DNA from: an uncultured Bacilli bacterium
Lineage (GTDB): Bacteria > Bacillota_I > Bacilli_A > RF39 > UBA660
Direction of reading: 5' to 3'
Length of the DNA stretch: 64,000 bases
NCBI GenBank assembly: GCA_910584165.1
Contig: CAJTZU010000001.1
Coordinates: 558,001-622,000, forward strand
This document shows, piece after piece, positions 50,486-59,815 of the stretch. Each line of letters opens with the position of its first letter. Position 1 is the stretch's first letter. The notes beneath the pieces were generated by a model, which saw nothing but the letters and a program-made list of their open reading frames with translations, did not search any database and was not told the origin of the DNA. A program made the translations under genes and the position numbers.

Positions 50486-51703
50486 TTAGTCTTTTACAAT
50501 AATTTGTACTACTACATATCCTTCATCATAATAAGTTTTATAATCATCTAATTGTGGATTCAAAGTAACCTTATACTTACCAAAAGTTTTATTTTCAATT
50601 TTTGTATATTGAGTTTTGAAATTATTTAATTCAGTTTCTCCATAAATTTTCTTTATAAAAGATAAAATTGATTGATAACTTTTCTCCGTAAATTCTTTCT
50701 TCTCAGCAACCACTATCGTAGTTTCATTGTTTATTTGACTTATATTAACATAATAATACATCATTCCAACATGTCCATTTGCAGAACCACTCTTATATTC
50801 CAAAATACCATCTAGAATATCCAAGTCATTTTCTGTAATATAGGCATCACTTAAATTTGGTAAAACCATTTTTTTACTTAAATCGACTTTACATTCTATA
50901 CTAGTTTGTGTACTAGTAATTTCATAACCATTTTCTTTTAAATTACCAACAGGGGTACCACTTAAAACAGTAGTTGCTTCATGCTCCAAGATTCCATCTT
51001 TTACCGCTTTTGATGTTAAAACCAATACACTCATCATAGCAGTTGTCATTACTGTATTGGTATCACCAGATGACTTAAATACCAAGATATTTCCTTCCAA
51101 AATTCCCTCTGTTCTTATTTCTGTTGGACCACCATTAGCTAACTTTTCAGAAAGACTAATTGTAATAACAAATTTATTTCCTTCAACAGAACTTGCTATG
51201 GAATATCCTTCTACTTCATTGTACTTTTTGATAGAATCTAAACTATTAAATGATTGACTAAGTTCTTCTAATGACATCACGTTATCGGAAACATTTGGAT
51301 TCGTATTTGAATTACTAGTTTCATTATTAGTATTTGTTGCTACATTACTAGCACTATTAGAATTATTCTCTTTATCTCTAAAAAAGAAGAAATAAACACC
51401 TACTGCAATTATCACAAGTAACAAAATAAGTACAAGCACCATTCCTATTTTAAATCCACCTTTTTTCTTTTCTACTCCTGTACCATCACTAGCCATTGGC
51501 ATTGGATTTGTTATTGGAGTAACTGGTGTTTGGGGTATTGGTGTTTGTGGCCCATCTGATACAGAATCATTACCTTGTAATGTTGATGCATTAGTAACCG
51601 TTGTATTTGAAGATACTGTTGGCATAACATTTAACATAGAGTTTTCTAATGTTTCTGGAGATTTTGATGATGAGACTTCTAATTCTTTATTTTCATTATT
51701 CAT
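50486..51703 (-). CDS. hypothetical membrane-anchored protein, disordered cytosolic N-terminus
   Basis: 405 residues: Ser/Thr/Asn/Pro-rich cytosolic part (1-80, TPIPQTPVTPI), one helix (about 88-110, IGMVLVLILLLVIIAVGVYFFFF), a second Asn/Ser linker, then a 260-residue outside domain. No family recognised; the layout is like that of the protein at 10025-11212. AAGGTGAAATAAT precedes the ATG. Monocistronic, with its own terminator. Confidence 0.65.
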   Translation of the reverse strand: MNNENKELEVSSSKSPETLENSMLNVMPTVSSNTTVTNASTLQGNDSVSDGPQTPIPQTPVTPITNPMPMASDGTGVEKKKGGFKIGMVLVLILLLVIIAVGVYFFFFRDKENNSNSASNVATNTNNETSNSNTNPNVSDNVMSLEELSQSFNSLDSIKKYNEVEGYSIASSVEGNKFVITISLSEKLANGGPTEIRTEGILEGNILVFKSSGDTNTVMTTAMMSVLVLTSKAVKDGILEHEATTVLSGTPVGNLKENGYEITSTQTSIECKVDLSKKMVLPNLSDAYITENDLDILDGILEYKSGSANGHVGMMYYYVNISQINNETTIVVAEKKEFTEKSYQSILSFIKKIYGETELNNFKTQYTKIENKTFGKYKVTLNPQLDDYKTYYDEGYVVVQIIVKD

Positions 51704-51759
51704 ATTATTTCACCTTATTCTTTATATTTATGATACTATTTTTTTTCATAATAAGCAAT

Positions 51760-51789
51760 AAAAAAAGAACTTACTTTATGAAGTTCTTT
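51760..51789 (-). terminator. terminator of the 130-residue hypothetical gene
   Basis: AAAGAACTT/AAGTTCTTT, 8-base loop, T7 on the minus strand. Confidence 0.85.
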
Positions 51790-51803
51790 AAAGTTTTACT
51801 AAA

Positions 51804-52196
51804 CTATGCTACTTTTTTATACTGTTTTTCCTCTTCTTCTTGAATTCTTTTTACTTCTCCTAAATTCACTATTGTTTTAGATGGAATATGGTAAGTAAAG
51901 TCCATACTGACATGTCCCTCTTCAAAATCATAGAAAGTATTATATTCATCAATTGTGCAAAAAATACTTTCTTCCCCTTCTCTTTCAAAAGTAAATCCAT
52001 AAAAGTAATCATTCAATGTAAAATAATAATCTGAGAATTTTAAAGCTGGATATATCTTTTTTTCTATTTTATGATTTTGTCTTGAAAAACTACTTTCTAA
52101 AATCCAATTAGGATTATCAGAAATACAAGAATAAAAAGCAAAAAGGAGGCGCAAAGTATCATCCATTTGATAAATCTTAGAACGCTTATCCCTCAT
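51804..52196 (-). CDS. hypothetical protein, 130 residues
   Basis: Cytosolic protein rich in aromatic residues (FSDYYFTLNDYFYGFTFEREGEESIFCTID) with a charged end (KRIQEEEEKQYKKVA). GGAGGAGTAAT precedes the ATG; a good promoter lies in the divergent gap to the RNase J gene. No family recognised. Confidence 0.65.
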   Translation of the reverse strand: MRDKRSKIYQMDDTLRLLFAFYSCISDNPNWILESSFSRQNHKIEKKIYPALKFSDYYFTLNDYFYGFTFEREGEESIFCTIDEYNTFYDFEEGHVSMDFTYHIPSKTIVNLGEVKRIQEEEEKQYKKVA

Positions 52197-52223
52197 ATTA
52201 CTCCTCCTTTATTTAGCGATATT

Positions 52224-52252
52224 ATAATAGTATATTTTTTCAATTAAGTCAA
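52224..52252 (-). promoter_or_regulatory. promoter of the 130-residue hypothetical gene
   Basis: Minus strand TTGACT (52247-52252), 17-base spacer, TATTAT (52224-52229). TTGACTTGACT is a direct repeat of the -35. Confidence 0.65.
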
Positions 52253-52259
52253 GTCAAAC

Positions 52260-52288
52260 TAGACAAATGATACAAAAAAAGGTATAAT
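52260..52288 (+). promoter_or_regulatory. RNase J promoter
   Basis: TAGACA (52260-52265), 17-base spacer, perfect TATAAT (52283-52288), about 41 bases before the start codon. Confidence 0.8.
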
Positions 52289-52329
52289 GATATAGTTGAA
52301 TTTGAAGAAAAAAGAAAGGAGAGAAAGTT

Positions 52330-54000
52330 TTGAAATTTTTTGATGGCGGAGATACTAAAATATTCGCATTAGGTGGACTTGGAGAAGTCGGTAAAAACAT
52401 GTACTGTATTATGACAGGAAATGAAATTATTATTACCGATGTAGGAATTACTTTTCCGTCCAATGAACTACCTGGAATAGATTATATTATTCCAGATTTT
52501 ACATTTTTAAAGAAAAATGAAAATAAAATAAAAGCACTTTTTATTACACACGGGCACGAAGATCATATAGGAGGTATTCCCTATTTACTTCAGACATTAC
52601 AAATTCCAGCAATCTATGCGCCTAATCAGGCAGCTGGTCTTATTCGTAAAAAATTAGAAGATAGAGAAATTAAATATGAGCATGTATATGTATATACGGA
52701 AAAAACAAAAGTAAAATTTAAAACGATGAGTGTAGAATTCTTTAGAACCACTCACTCTATACCAGATTCGCATGGAATTGTTGTTACAACTCCAAATGGT
52801 ACTATCGTTACGACAGGAGATTTCAAATTTGACTTAACACCTATTGGACCTATGGCTAATTTACAAAAAATGGCTAGCATTGGAGAAAAAGGTGTTACCT
52901 TATTATTAAGTGATAGTACGAATGCATTGAATGAAGGATTTAGTGTAAGTGAATCAAAAGTAGATGAAGCTTTATCGGAGATGTTTTTGGAACATCATGG
53001 TAGAATTATTATTGCGACATTTGCTTCTAATATTTATCGTTTAAAACATATCGTAGATACTTGTAAAAGAAATAATAGAAAGATTGCCATTTTTGGTAGA
53101 AGTATGGAAAATAATATTGAAATATCTTTAAATGAAGGATATATCAAACATCGTGAAATCTTTATTACCCCAGAAGAAGCTAATCAATTAGAGCCAAACA
53201 AAGTATGTTTGCTTTGTACAGGAACACAAGGAGAACCACTTGCTGCTCTATCTAGAATTGCAAATGGTAGTCATAGACAAATAAAATTACAACAAGATGA
53301 CTTAGTCGTTTTAAGTTCTTCTGCTATTCCAGGAAATGCTTTAAGTATTTCTAAAACTATTAACAAACTTTATTTACAAGGTGTAAAAGTGTGTACCAAT
53401 TCTTCTCTTAGTGAAGTTCACACTTCTGGACATGGTAATCAGGAAGAATTAAAATTAATGCTACGATTATTTATGCCAAAATATTTTATGCCTTTTCATG
53501 GAGAATATAGAATGCTTAAAACTCATGCTGATTTAGCGGTTGAATGTGATATTCCAAAAGAAAATACATTCGTTTTAAGCAATGGAGATGTACTTTCCAT
53601 GTATAAAGGTAAAATCAAAAGAGAAGGTACTGTTCCTGCAGGAGATGTCTATATTGATGGAAATCGTATTGGGGAAATCGGTTCAGCTGTTATGAAAGAT
53701 AGAAAGATTATGTCTAGTGATGGAATTGTAGTGGTTATTGCCAACATTGATACTAACAAAAATAAATTATTAGGAAATCCTAATATTACCACTAGAGGTT
53801 TTGTTTTAATTCAAGAAAATCTAGACTTAATTAAAGAACTTGAAACTATCAGTACAAAAGCAATTACTTCTAAAATTGATAAGCATGTTAATTATAGCGA
53901 AATAAAAAGTGAGATAACCAATCAGTTATCAAATTATATCTATGAAAAAACAGGCAGAAACCCAATTATTCTCCCTGTCATTATGGATATTAAAAAGTAA
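52330..54000 (+). CDS. rnjA: ribonuclease J
   Basis: RNase J is the 5'-3' exo- and endonuclease central to mRNA decay in Firmicutes. Start TTG 52330 behind AAGGAGAG. 556 residues, usual length. Metallo-beta-lactamase motif HGHEDHIGG, then TTGDFKFD, beta-CASP motifs (IFGRSMENN, CTGTQGEPLAALSRIANG, VHTSGHGNQEE, PFHGEYRML). Whether it is J1 or J2 cannot be decided here; only one copy is in the window. Confidence 0.96.
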   Translation: MKFFDGGDTKIFALGGLGEVGKNMYCIMTGNEIIITDVGITFPSNELPGIDYIIPDFTFLKKNENKIKALFITHGHEDHIGGIPYLLQTLQIPAIYAPNQAAGLIRKKLEDREIKYEHVYVYTEKTKVKFKTMSVEFFRTTHSIPDSHGIVVTTPNGTIVTTGDFKFDLTPIGPMANLQKMASIGEKGVTLLLSDSTNALNEGFSVSESKVDEALSEMFLEHHGRIIIATFASNIYRLKHIVDTCKRNNRKIAIFGRSMENNIEISLNEGYIKHREIFITPEEANQLEPNKVCLLCTGTQGEPLAALSRIANGSHRQIKLQQDDLVVLSSSAIPGNALSISKTINKLYLQGVKVCTNSSLSEVHTSGHGNQEELKLMLRLFMPKYFMPFHGEYRMLKTHADLAVECDIPKENTFVLSNGDVLSMYKGKIKREGTVPAGDVYIDGNRIGEIGSAVMKDRKIMSSDGIVVVIANIDTNKNKLLGNPNITTRGFVLIQENLDLIKELETISTKAITSKIDKHVNYSEIKSEITNQLSNYIYEKTGRNPIILPVIMDIKK

Positions 54001-54016
54001 CCTAGGTTACTTTTTT
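53992..54016. terminator. bidirectional terminator between rnjA and the sortase gene
   Basis: Palindrome AAAAAGTAACC/GGTTACTTTTT with T-runs in both directions; contains the stop codons of both convergent genes. Confidence 0.85.
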
Positions 54017-54477
54017 TGTTTTCCAATTACTACTAATTGCTCCTTACTACCGTAACAAGTAATGAGAGTAATACTAGAATCATTTGGGTCTCTAATTACT
54101 TCTACTTCTCCTGTTTTTGGCACTTTATATTTTCTAGTTACCTCATAAGAATACTTCTTTCCATAGTAGTTTAAAAAGATATTGTCACCTACTTTTACTT
54201 TATATAAATCTTTAAAGTAAGCAATATTTCCAAAACCACTATGACCAGCAATAATTACATTACCACCTTTTTCTTCTGGTAAAGAACTACTTTTTAAAAA
54301 GATAAGTCTTTCATCTAAATTATTCTTTTCATCCCCTTTTTCATATAGTACTTGATTTAAAGATATCCTTGGAATTGTTAACAAAATATTATTCTCATTT
54401 TTAGGTTGCCATTTTTGATAATGAAAAGAAATAATAGTTAGTAAAAACTGAATAAAGGTAAGTATCTTAGTAAACAA
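54007..54477 (-). CDS. sortase family transpeptidase
   Basis: 156 residues with TTG start (GGAGAAAAGTTT upstream). One N-terminal anchor helix (about 3-19). Catalytic His in AGHSGFGN (H79) and Cys in TLITC (C141) are present. The third catalytic residue, an Arg some residues after the Cys, is not found: the sequence there is YGSKEQLVVIGKQKK. It overlaps the adhesin gene by 11 bases, so the adhesin is probably its substrate. Compact size fits class D/E-like sortases. Confidence 0.88.
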   Translation of the reverse strand: MFTKILTFIQFLLTIISFHYQKWQPKNENNILLTIPRISLNQVLYEKGDEKNNLDERLIFLKSSSLPEEKGGNVIIAGHSGFGNIAYFKDLYKVKVGDNIFLNYYGKKYSYEVTRKYKVPKTGEVEVIRDPNDSSITLITCYGSKEQLVVIGKQKK

Positions 54478-55831
54478 AAACTTTTCTCCAAATAGAATTT
54501 ATAAAACTCATCCATCCTAATGGATATATCCTACCAGTATCTGGAACATCTGGAATAATCTCTTTATTATAGAGTTTTAATATTCCTTCAAATTTATCAT
54601 CAATAGTAAATGACAAATCTTTAATATTTTGATATCCTTCTTTTCCTTTTACTTGATGAAGAATATAATCCCCTTTTGGTAATTTAAATTTAGCAATTCC
54701 ATTCTCATCAGTCGTTACTGTCATAACAAGTTTCTCTTCTTGATATATCTCAAAAATAGCATCACTTTCTAATTTGTAAGTACCACTTCCATACCACTTT
54801 TCAATTGTAATATCCTTTTCTTCTTGTTCCTCATATACCTCTAAAAAAATATTTTCCTTATCAACAGATATTGTATAAGAATTCTCATCTACCAAATATC
54901 CTTCACTTGCTTCCTTTTCCTTTACAACATAAATTCCATATTCTAATAAAGAACTAGTAGCCTCTCCCTTTTCATCAGTTTTGATTTCTTCTACTAAAAC
55001 ACCATCTTGATAAATTCCATAAGTAGCACCTTTTAAAGTATTCTTATTAGAAATAAAAACATTTTCTATATTTTTCTTTTTTAAAGAAATTCTTCCTTTT
55101 AAAAATTCTACTTCAAAAGAAAAATTCATAGGTGTAAGTAATCCTGGATGATAAACATTTTGGCCACTTTTATGATAATAGAAAAGACCAGTTTCTAAGG
55201 CAGTCTCATTACTAGGCAATTCAAAAGAATAAGCATCTTGTAATGGCATAATAGCATTCTTTAAAACAATATTATTATGAATCCACTGATTCCATTCTTT
55301 CCTATTTTTAAAAATTAATTTTTTAGGTCCATTCTTTAATTCTTGATAATTATCAATTAAACTTTCTATTTCTTCTATTTCTTTTTGATAAGGTTCTATT
55401 TTTTTACCTTTCTTACCATCTGCAAAATAAATAGTCATATTTTTCGCAGCTGTTTTCCAAATCAAGTACTGTGTAATACCATACCATTTAATATCTTCAT
55501 GTCCTGGATATAAATATCCAAAATAGGCTAAATTAGAGATTCTTTCAAAATCCTCATCACTAATATTTAAAACTTCTTTATTGGTATCATAAGCAAGATA
55601 ATCCTCTGTTTGATTTAATGGGACAATTGGTTCTAAACAGTATACATAAGAAGAATCACTTTTTCTTCTTAAAACAAATGGACTATTATAGTCTGATTTA
55701 TCTCCATCAATTCTTGTAATCCACATACCATCTACTTTCTCTTTCGTGTTATAAAATCTTAAATTATCATCTGCTAATACTGGTTCTATCATTATGATAA
55801 AACAGAAAAATAAAAACAATAACTTTTTCAT
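54467..55831 (-). CDS. thioester/SpaA-type surface adhesin with sortase signal
   Basis: 454 residues. Signal peptide (1-20). A thioester-domain-like region (about 30-130) has VYCLEP and ITQYLIWK, giving the Cys and Gln that could form an internal thioester for covalent host binding. Two SpaA-like beta repeats follow (about 255-335 and 340-420, e.g. KNTLKGATYGIYQDG, SDAIFEIYQEEKL). C-terminus VPDTG followed by a hydrophobic stretch and a basic end acts as sorting signal. AGGAGGAAATACT precedes the ATG. Operon with the sortase. Confidence 0.87.
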   Translation of the reverse strand: MKKLLFLFFCFIIMIEPVLADDNLRFYNTKEKVDGMWITRIDGDKSDYNSPFVLRRKSDSSYVYCLEPIVPLNQTEDYLAYDTNKEVLNISDEDFERISNLAYFGYLYPGHEDIKWYGITQYLIWKTAAKNMTIYFADGKKGKKIEPYQKEIEEIESLIDNYQELKNGPKKLIFKNRKEWNQWIHNNIVLKNAIMPLQDAYSFELPSNETALETGLFYYHKSGQNVYHPGLLTPMNFSFEVEFLKGRISLKKKNIENVFISNKNTLKGATYGIYQDGVLVEEIKTDEKGEATSSLLEYGIYVVKEKEASEGYLVDENSYTISVDKENIFLEVYEEQEEKDITIEKWYGSGTYKLESDAIFEIYQEEKLVMTVTTDENGIAKFKLPKGDYILHQVKGKEGYQNIKDLSFTIDDKFEGILKLYNKEIIPDVPDTGRIYPLGWMSFINSIWRKVFVY

Positions 55832-55881
55832 AGTATTTCCTCCTCTACTATAATTGTTATTGTTTTCTATTCTATTTCCTT

Positions 55882-56511
55882 TTATTTTTTTCTTTTTTTA
55901 TTCTTTTTCTTTAATTTTTTTACTAAATTTACAATTAATATTCCAATATATTGGAAAAATACAATAATGCAAGTAACAAATACAGCATCTAACCAAGCAG
56001 GTGTATGATCTAGATTTCCTTGCGAAGTAATTCCATATAATTCAATAATAGTAAATCTTTTAATACTAAAAAATATTAGAAAATAAATAAAGAAGAAACC
56101 AAAAATAATCTGTTTTTCTCTAAATTTATTCATACCATAAATACCAATGGTTGGAAGAATACAAAATACAACAAAGCCAATCATCCATACAAATGGTTTC
56201 ACATCAAAAATAACAGTTGGAATGAAAAAGAATAGTAATAAAAATATCGCTAAATCTAATCCCATTACATAACGATAATCTTTTATTTTTTCCCAAAGAT
56301 AACTGCCTAATATCATTACATTTTTACGAATTTGACTATCCTCTGTTACCACTTCTACCTCTTCTTTTTTAGGAGTCTTTTTCACTATTTTTTTCTTTTT
56401 TACTTTTTTAGTTTCTTTTTTCTCTACTTTTTTTGTCTCCTCAACTTTTTTAGGAGTTTCTTTTTTTTCTTCTTTCTTTTCTTTTAACTCTTTTTCGTTA
56501 TCCTTACTCAT
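55882..56511 (-). CDS. Lys-rich membrane protein, unknown
   Basis: 209 residues: a very basic/acidic Lys-Glu repeat N-terminus (about 1-60, low complexity), then four membrane helices (about 85-200) and a Lys-rich end (KKLKKKNKKRKK). AGGTGATAGT precedes the ATG. Lies between leuS and the adhesin operon. No family recognised. Confidence 0.6.
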   Translation of the reverse strand: MSKDNEKELKEKKEEKKETPKKVEETKKVEKKETKKVKKKKIVKKTPKKEEVEVVTEDSQIRKNVMILGSYLWEKIKDYRYVMGLDLAIFLLLFFFIPTVIFDVKPFVWMIGFVVFCILPTIGIYGMNKFREKQIIFGFFFIYFLIFFSIKRFTIIELYGITSQGNLDHTPAWLDAVFVTCIIVFFQYIGILIVNLVKKLKKKNKKRKK

Positions 56512-56559
56512 ACTATCACCTATTATTAGTTTATCATACTTTTTTTAAAAAGTAATTAA

Positions 56560-56580
56560 AAAAAGGACAAATTGTCCTTC
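56560..56580 (-). terminator. leuS terminator
   Basis: GAAGGACAA/TTGTCCTT palindrome with T7 on the minus strand, just behind the leuS stop. Confidence 0.75.
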
Positions 56581-56585
56581 TTTTT

Positions 56586-59429
56586 TTATTTAATTACAAT
56601 ATTTACTAATTTTTTAGGAATAACAATCATTTTTACTACTTCATGTCCATCAAGATATGTCTTAACATTTTCAATAGATTTTGCATGTTCCTTCATTTCT
56701 TCTTCCGTAGTATTTGTAGATACTGTTATTTTTCCTCTTACTTTTCCATTTACCTGAACAACTAATTCATAGCTATCTTCTACTGTTTTTTCTTCCTCAT
56801 AAGTTGGCCATGGTGAGATTGCTAACATATCTCCAAGCTTACAGTTTTCATTAATTTCTTCTGTCATATGAGGAGCAATAGGATTTAGTAAATGAATTAA
56901 TACTCGTAAATCTGCTTTTGTAATACTTTCTTCTTTTTCTATTTCATTTAAGAAAATCATTAAAGCAGATACTGCCGTATTATATTTTAAACTAGTTAAA
57001 TCATTGGTTACTTTCTTAATTGTTTGATGTACTAAAGTCTCTTTTGTAAACCCTTCTTTATCATTTAATTTATCTTGTAATCTCCAAATACGGTCTAAGA
57101 ATTTCTTACATCCTTTAAGTCCATTTGTAGACCATGAAGCTTCATGCTCATAATCTCCTATAAACATCTCATAAGTACGAAGAGCATCAGCACCCATTTC
57201 TTTTACAATATCATCTGGATTAATAACATTTCCTTTTGATTTACTCATTTTCTCGCCATTAGAACCTAAAATCATACCATGACTTACACGAGTCCATATC
57301 ATCTCTTTACTAGGAACTAAACCAATATTATATAAGAATTGTACCCAGAATCTAGCATATAGTAAATGTCTTGCTGTATGTTCCATACCACCATTATACC
57401 AGTCTACTCGTTTCCAGTATTTCATAGCATCCATACCAGTAAATTCGGAATCATTATGTGGGTCCATAAATCTTAAGAAATACCAACTAGAACCAGCCCA
57501 GTTAGGCATGGTATCAGTCTCTCTTCTAGCCTTACCTCCACAACATGGACAAGTCGTATTTACCCAATCTGTAATATTAGCAAGTGGACTTTCTCCATTT
57601 TCCGTTGGCTCATATTCAGCTACATCAGGTAATAGAAGTGGTAAATCTTCTTCTTTCATTGGAACCCATCCGCATTTTGGACAGTCTATCATAGGAATTG
57701 GTTCTCCCCAGAATCTCTGTCTTGAGAAAATCCAATCTCTCATCTTATAGTTTACTTTCTTTTCTCCACAGTGATGTTCTTCTAACCAAGTAAGCATTGT
57801 ACTAATCGCATCTTCTTTATTCATGCCATCTAATACATCTGAATGGATATGAACACCATCATCTGTTAAAGCACCTTCTCCTTCAATTAACCTAGTAGCA
57901 TCATATTTATGAGCTTCACTTGTTAATTTCGTTAATAATTCTTCTTTAGGAATCCACATAACATCGGCAATTTCTTTTTCTTCTTCTGCACGCTCTTCAA
58001 CAGCTAAACTATTTAATTTACCAACAATTGTGTGACAAGTGATATGACGATTGACATCTTTATGAGCGGCATAGAAGTTATCAAAGTATACAAATTCCAT
58101 TTCTTTATCAATGGTAATATCGGTATATCCTGTTTCTTCTATTACTTCACGAATACCTGCTTCAGTAGGAGTTTCCTCTCCTTCAATACCACCCATGACA
58201 AAGTTAATCCAATTAAATTTCTTATTATGTACACATAAATATTTATCTTCTGTTGGATGTTTAATAAGAGCATTTACGACTTTTCTTTCTGTCATTTTCT
58301 TATCTGGACGGATTGTAGAATCTCCACTACCTACAAAGTTTTTAGCGATAACTTGAATAATTGGAATATTAAACTTTTTAGCAAATTCATAATCTCTATC
58401 ATCATGGGCAGGTACTGCCATAATAGCTCCTGTTCCATAACTTGCTAAAACGTAATCACTGATATAGATAGGAATTTTAACTCCATTTACAGGATTAATA
58501 GCATAAGCACCAGTAAATACACCAGTCTTTTCTTTGTTTAATTCTGTTCTTTCCATATCGTTTTTTAAAGCACATGCTTTTTTATAGTTTTCAACTTCTT
58601 CTTTTTTATCTGGTGTTGTAATCTCATCCACATAAGCATGTTCTGGAGCAAGTACACAGTATGTTGCACCATATAATGTATCACAACGTGTAGTAAATAC
58701 TGTAAATTCTTTATCCTCATGTCCATCTATTTTAAAGTTAACATGAGCTCCTACGGATTTACCAATCCAGTTAATTTGTCCTAATTTTACTTTTTCAGCA
58801 AAGTTTGTATCTTCTAATCCTTGAAGTAAATCTTCAGCATAGTCACCCATTCTTAACATCCACTGTGATTTTTCTTTTTGAACAACAGAGGAACCACATC
58901 TTTCACATACTCCTCCTGCTGCATCTTCATTGGATAATACAGATTTACAAGTTGGACACCAGTTTACTGGAATGGTATCCTTATAAGCCATTCCATGTTT
59001 ATAGAATTGTAAGAACTGCCACTGTGTCCATTTATAGTATTCTGGATCTGTTGTTGAAAATTCTCTACTCCAATCAAAAGAGAATCCTAACTTTTGCATC
59101 TGCCCTTTAAAAGTCTTAATATTTTCACGTACTGCATCTTTTGGATGAATATGGTTCTTAATCGCATATTGTTCTGCAGGTGCTCCAAAAGCATCCCATC
59201 CCATTGGATAAAGTACATTCATTCCCTGCATTCTTTTCATACGTGCTAAAGCATCTTGAGCCGTATAACTTCTAACATGTCCTACATGTAATCCAGATCC
59301 TGATGGATATGGAAACTCTACTAATACGTAGTATGGGTCTTTCTCACTTCCATTTTTCGCTTCAAATGTTTTATTTTCTTCCCAATACTTTTGCCATTTT
59401 TCTTCTATCTTTTTAAAATCATATTGCAT
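56586..59429 (-). CDS. leuS: leucyl-tRNA synthetase with inserted Nudix domain
   Basis: Charges tRNA-Leu. Class I motifs: PYPSGSGLHVGH (residues about 40-51) and KMSKSKGN. Editing-domain signs are FTVFTTRCDTL (about 242-252; Cys replaces the usual Pro) and AHDDRDYEFA (D343). The protein has 947 residues, about 130 more than usual. The excess is one block, residues about 375-510, containing a perfect Nudix box (G413...REVIEETG, 413-434). It replaces the variable loop behind the editing motif. The start overlaps the stop of the preceding membrane-protein gene (TAATG). Expression is under a T-box. Confidence 0.97.
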   Translation of the reverse strand: MQYDFKKIEEKWQKYWEENKTFEAKNGSEKDPYYVLVEFPYPSGSGLHVGHVRSYTAQDALARMKRMQGMNVLYPMGWDAFGAPAEQYAIKNHIHPKDAVRENIKTFKGQMQKLGFSFDWSREFSTTDPEYYKWTQWQFLQFYKHGMAYKDTIPVNWCPTCKSVLSNEDAAGGVCERCGSSVVQKEKSQWMLRMGDYAEDLLQGLEDTNFAEKVKLGQINWIGKSVGAHVNFKIDGHEDKEFTVFTTRCDTLYGATYCVLAPEHAYVDEITTPDKKEEVENYKKACALKNDMERTELNKEKTGVFTGAYAINPVNGVKIPIYISDYVLASYGTGAIMAVPAHDDRDYEFAKKFNIPIIQVIAKNFVGSGDSTIRPDKKMTERKVVNALIKHPTEDKYLCVHNKKFNWINFVMGGIEGEETPTEAGIREVIEETGYTDITIDKEMEFVYFDNFYAAHKDVNRHITCHTIVGKLNSLAVEERAEEEKEIADVMWIPKEELLTKLTSEAHKYDATRLIEGEGALTDDGVHIHSDVLDGMNKEDAISTMLTWLEEHHCGEKKVNYKMRDWIFSRQRFWGEPIPMIDCPKCGWVPMKEEDLPLLLPDVAEYEPTENGESPLANITDWVNTTCPCCGGKARRETDTMPNWAGSSWYFLRFMDPHNDSEFTGMDAMKYWKRVDWYNGGMEHTARHLLYARFWVQFLYNIGLVPSKEMIWTRVSHGMILGSNGEKMSKSKGNVINPDDIVKEMGADALRTYEMFIGDYEHEASWSTNGLKGCKKFLDRIWRLQDKLNDKEGFTKETLVHQTIKKVTNDLTSLKYNTAVSALMIFLNEIEKEESITKADLRVLIHLLNPIAPHMTEEINENCKLGDMLAISPWPTYEEEKTVEDSYELVVQVNGKVRGKITVSTNTTEEEMKEHAKSIENVKTYLDGHEVVKMIVIPKKLVNIVIK

Positions 59430-59803
59430 TATTTTTCTCCTCCTTGTTTCTTTTGGTAATATTTACCTATTCTCGTATAGACAATTAATATGAATGGAAT
59501 TAATAGCAAAATGCCAACAACTAATACAGCAATCATCCAAAGGAAAAAATTAGATATCCAATTTTGTAATAAACAAACAACTGCTACTACTGTTGATATA
59601 ATAAATGCATTAGATAAGGCAATTAATCTTACCAAAGACTTCATATTAATTTTACTATAATCTAATTTATACTTTTTAGAAAGCAAAGATAATTCTTTCC
59701 CTTCTTTCATATTTTCTAATACTTTTTCTTTTCTAATAACAAATAGTTCATAGAATAGATAAATCAGGACAAACATCCCTAACCATAATAGTAGTTCTAT
59801 CAT
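59429..59803 (-). CDS. small membrane protein co-transcribed with leuS
   Basis: 124 residues with three membrane helices (about 3-19, 63-80, 88-112; LIALSNAFIISTVVAVVCLL). Middle segment is Lys-rich and cytosolic. ATTAGGAGGTAAA precedes the ATG. It lies between the T-box and leuS and overlaps leuS by one base. No family recognised. Confidence 0.75.
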   Translation of the reverse strand: MIELLLWLGMFVLIYLFYELFVIRKEKVLENMKEGKELSLLSKKYKLDYSKINMKSLVRLIALSNAFIISTVVAVVCLLQNWISNFFLWMIAVLVVGILLLIPFILIVYTRIGKYYQKKQGGEK

Positions 59804-59815
59804 TTTACCTCCTAA

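Noticed and set aside
58111..58356. Plus-strand ORFs antisense to leuS around the Nudix insert
   Set aside because: Their overlap with the odd insert made me check whether the insert was a separate gene. The leuS frame is continuous through it with a perfect Nudix box, so these are shadows.
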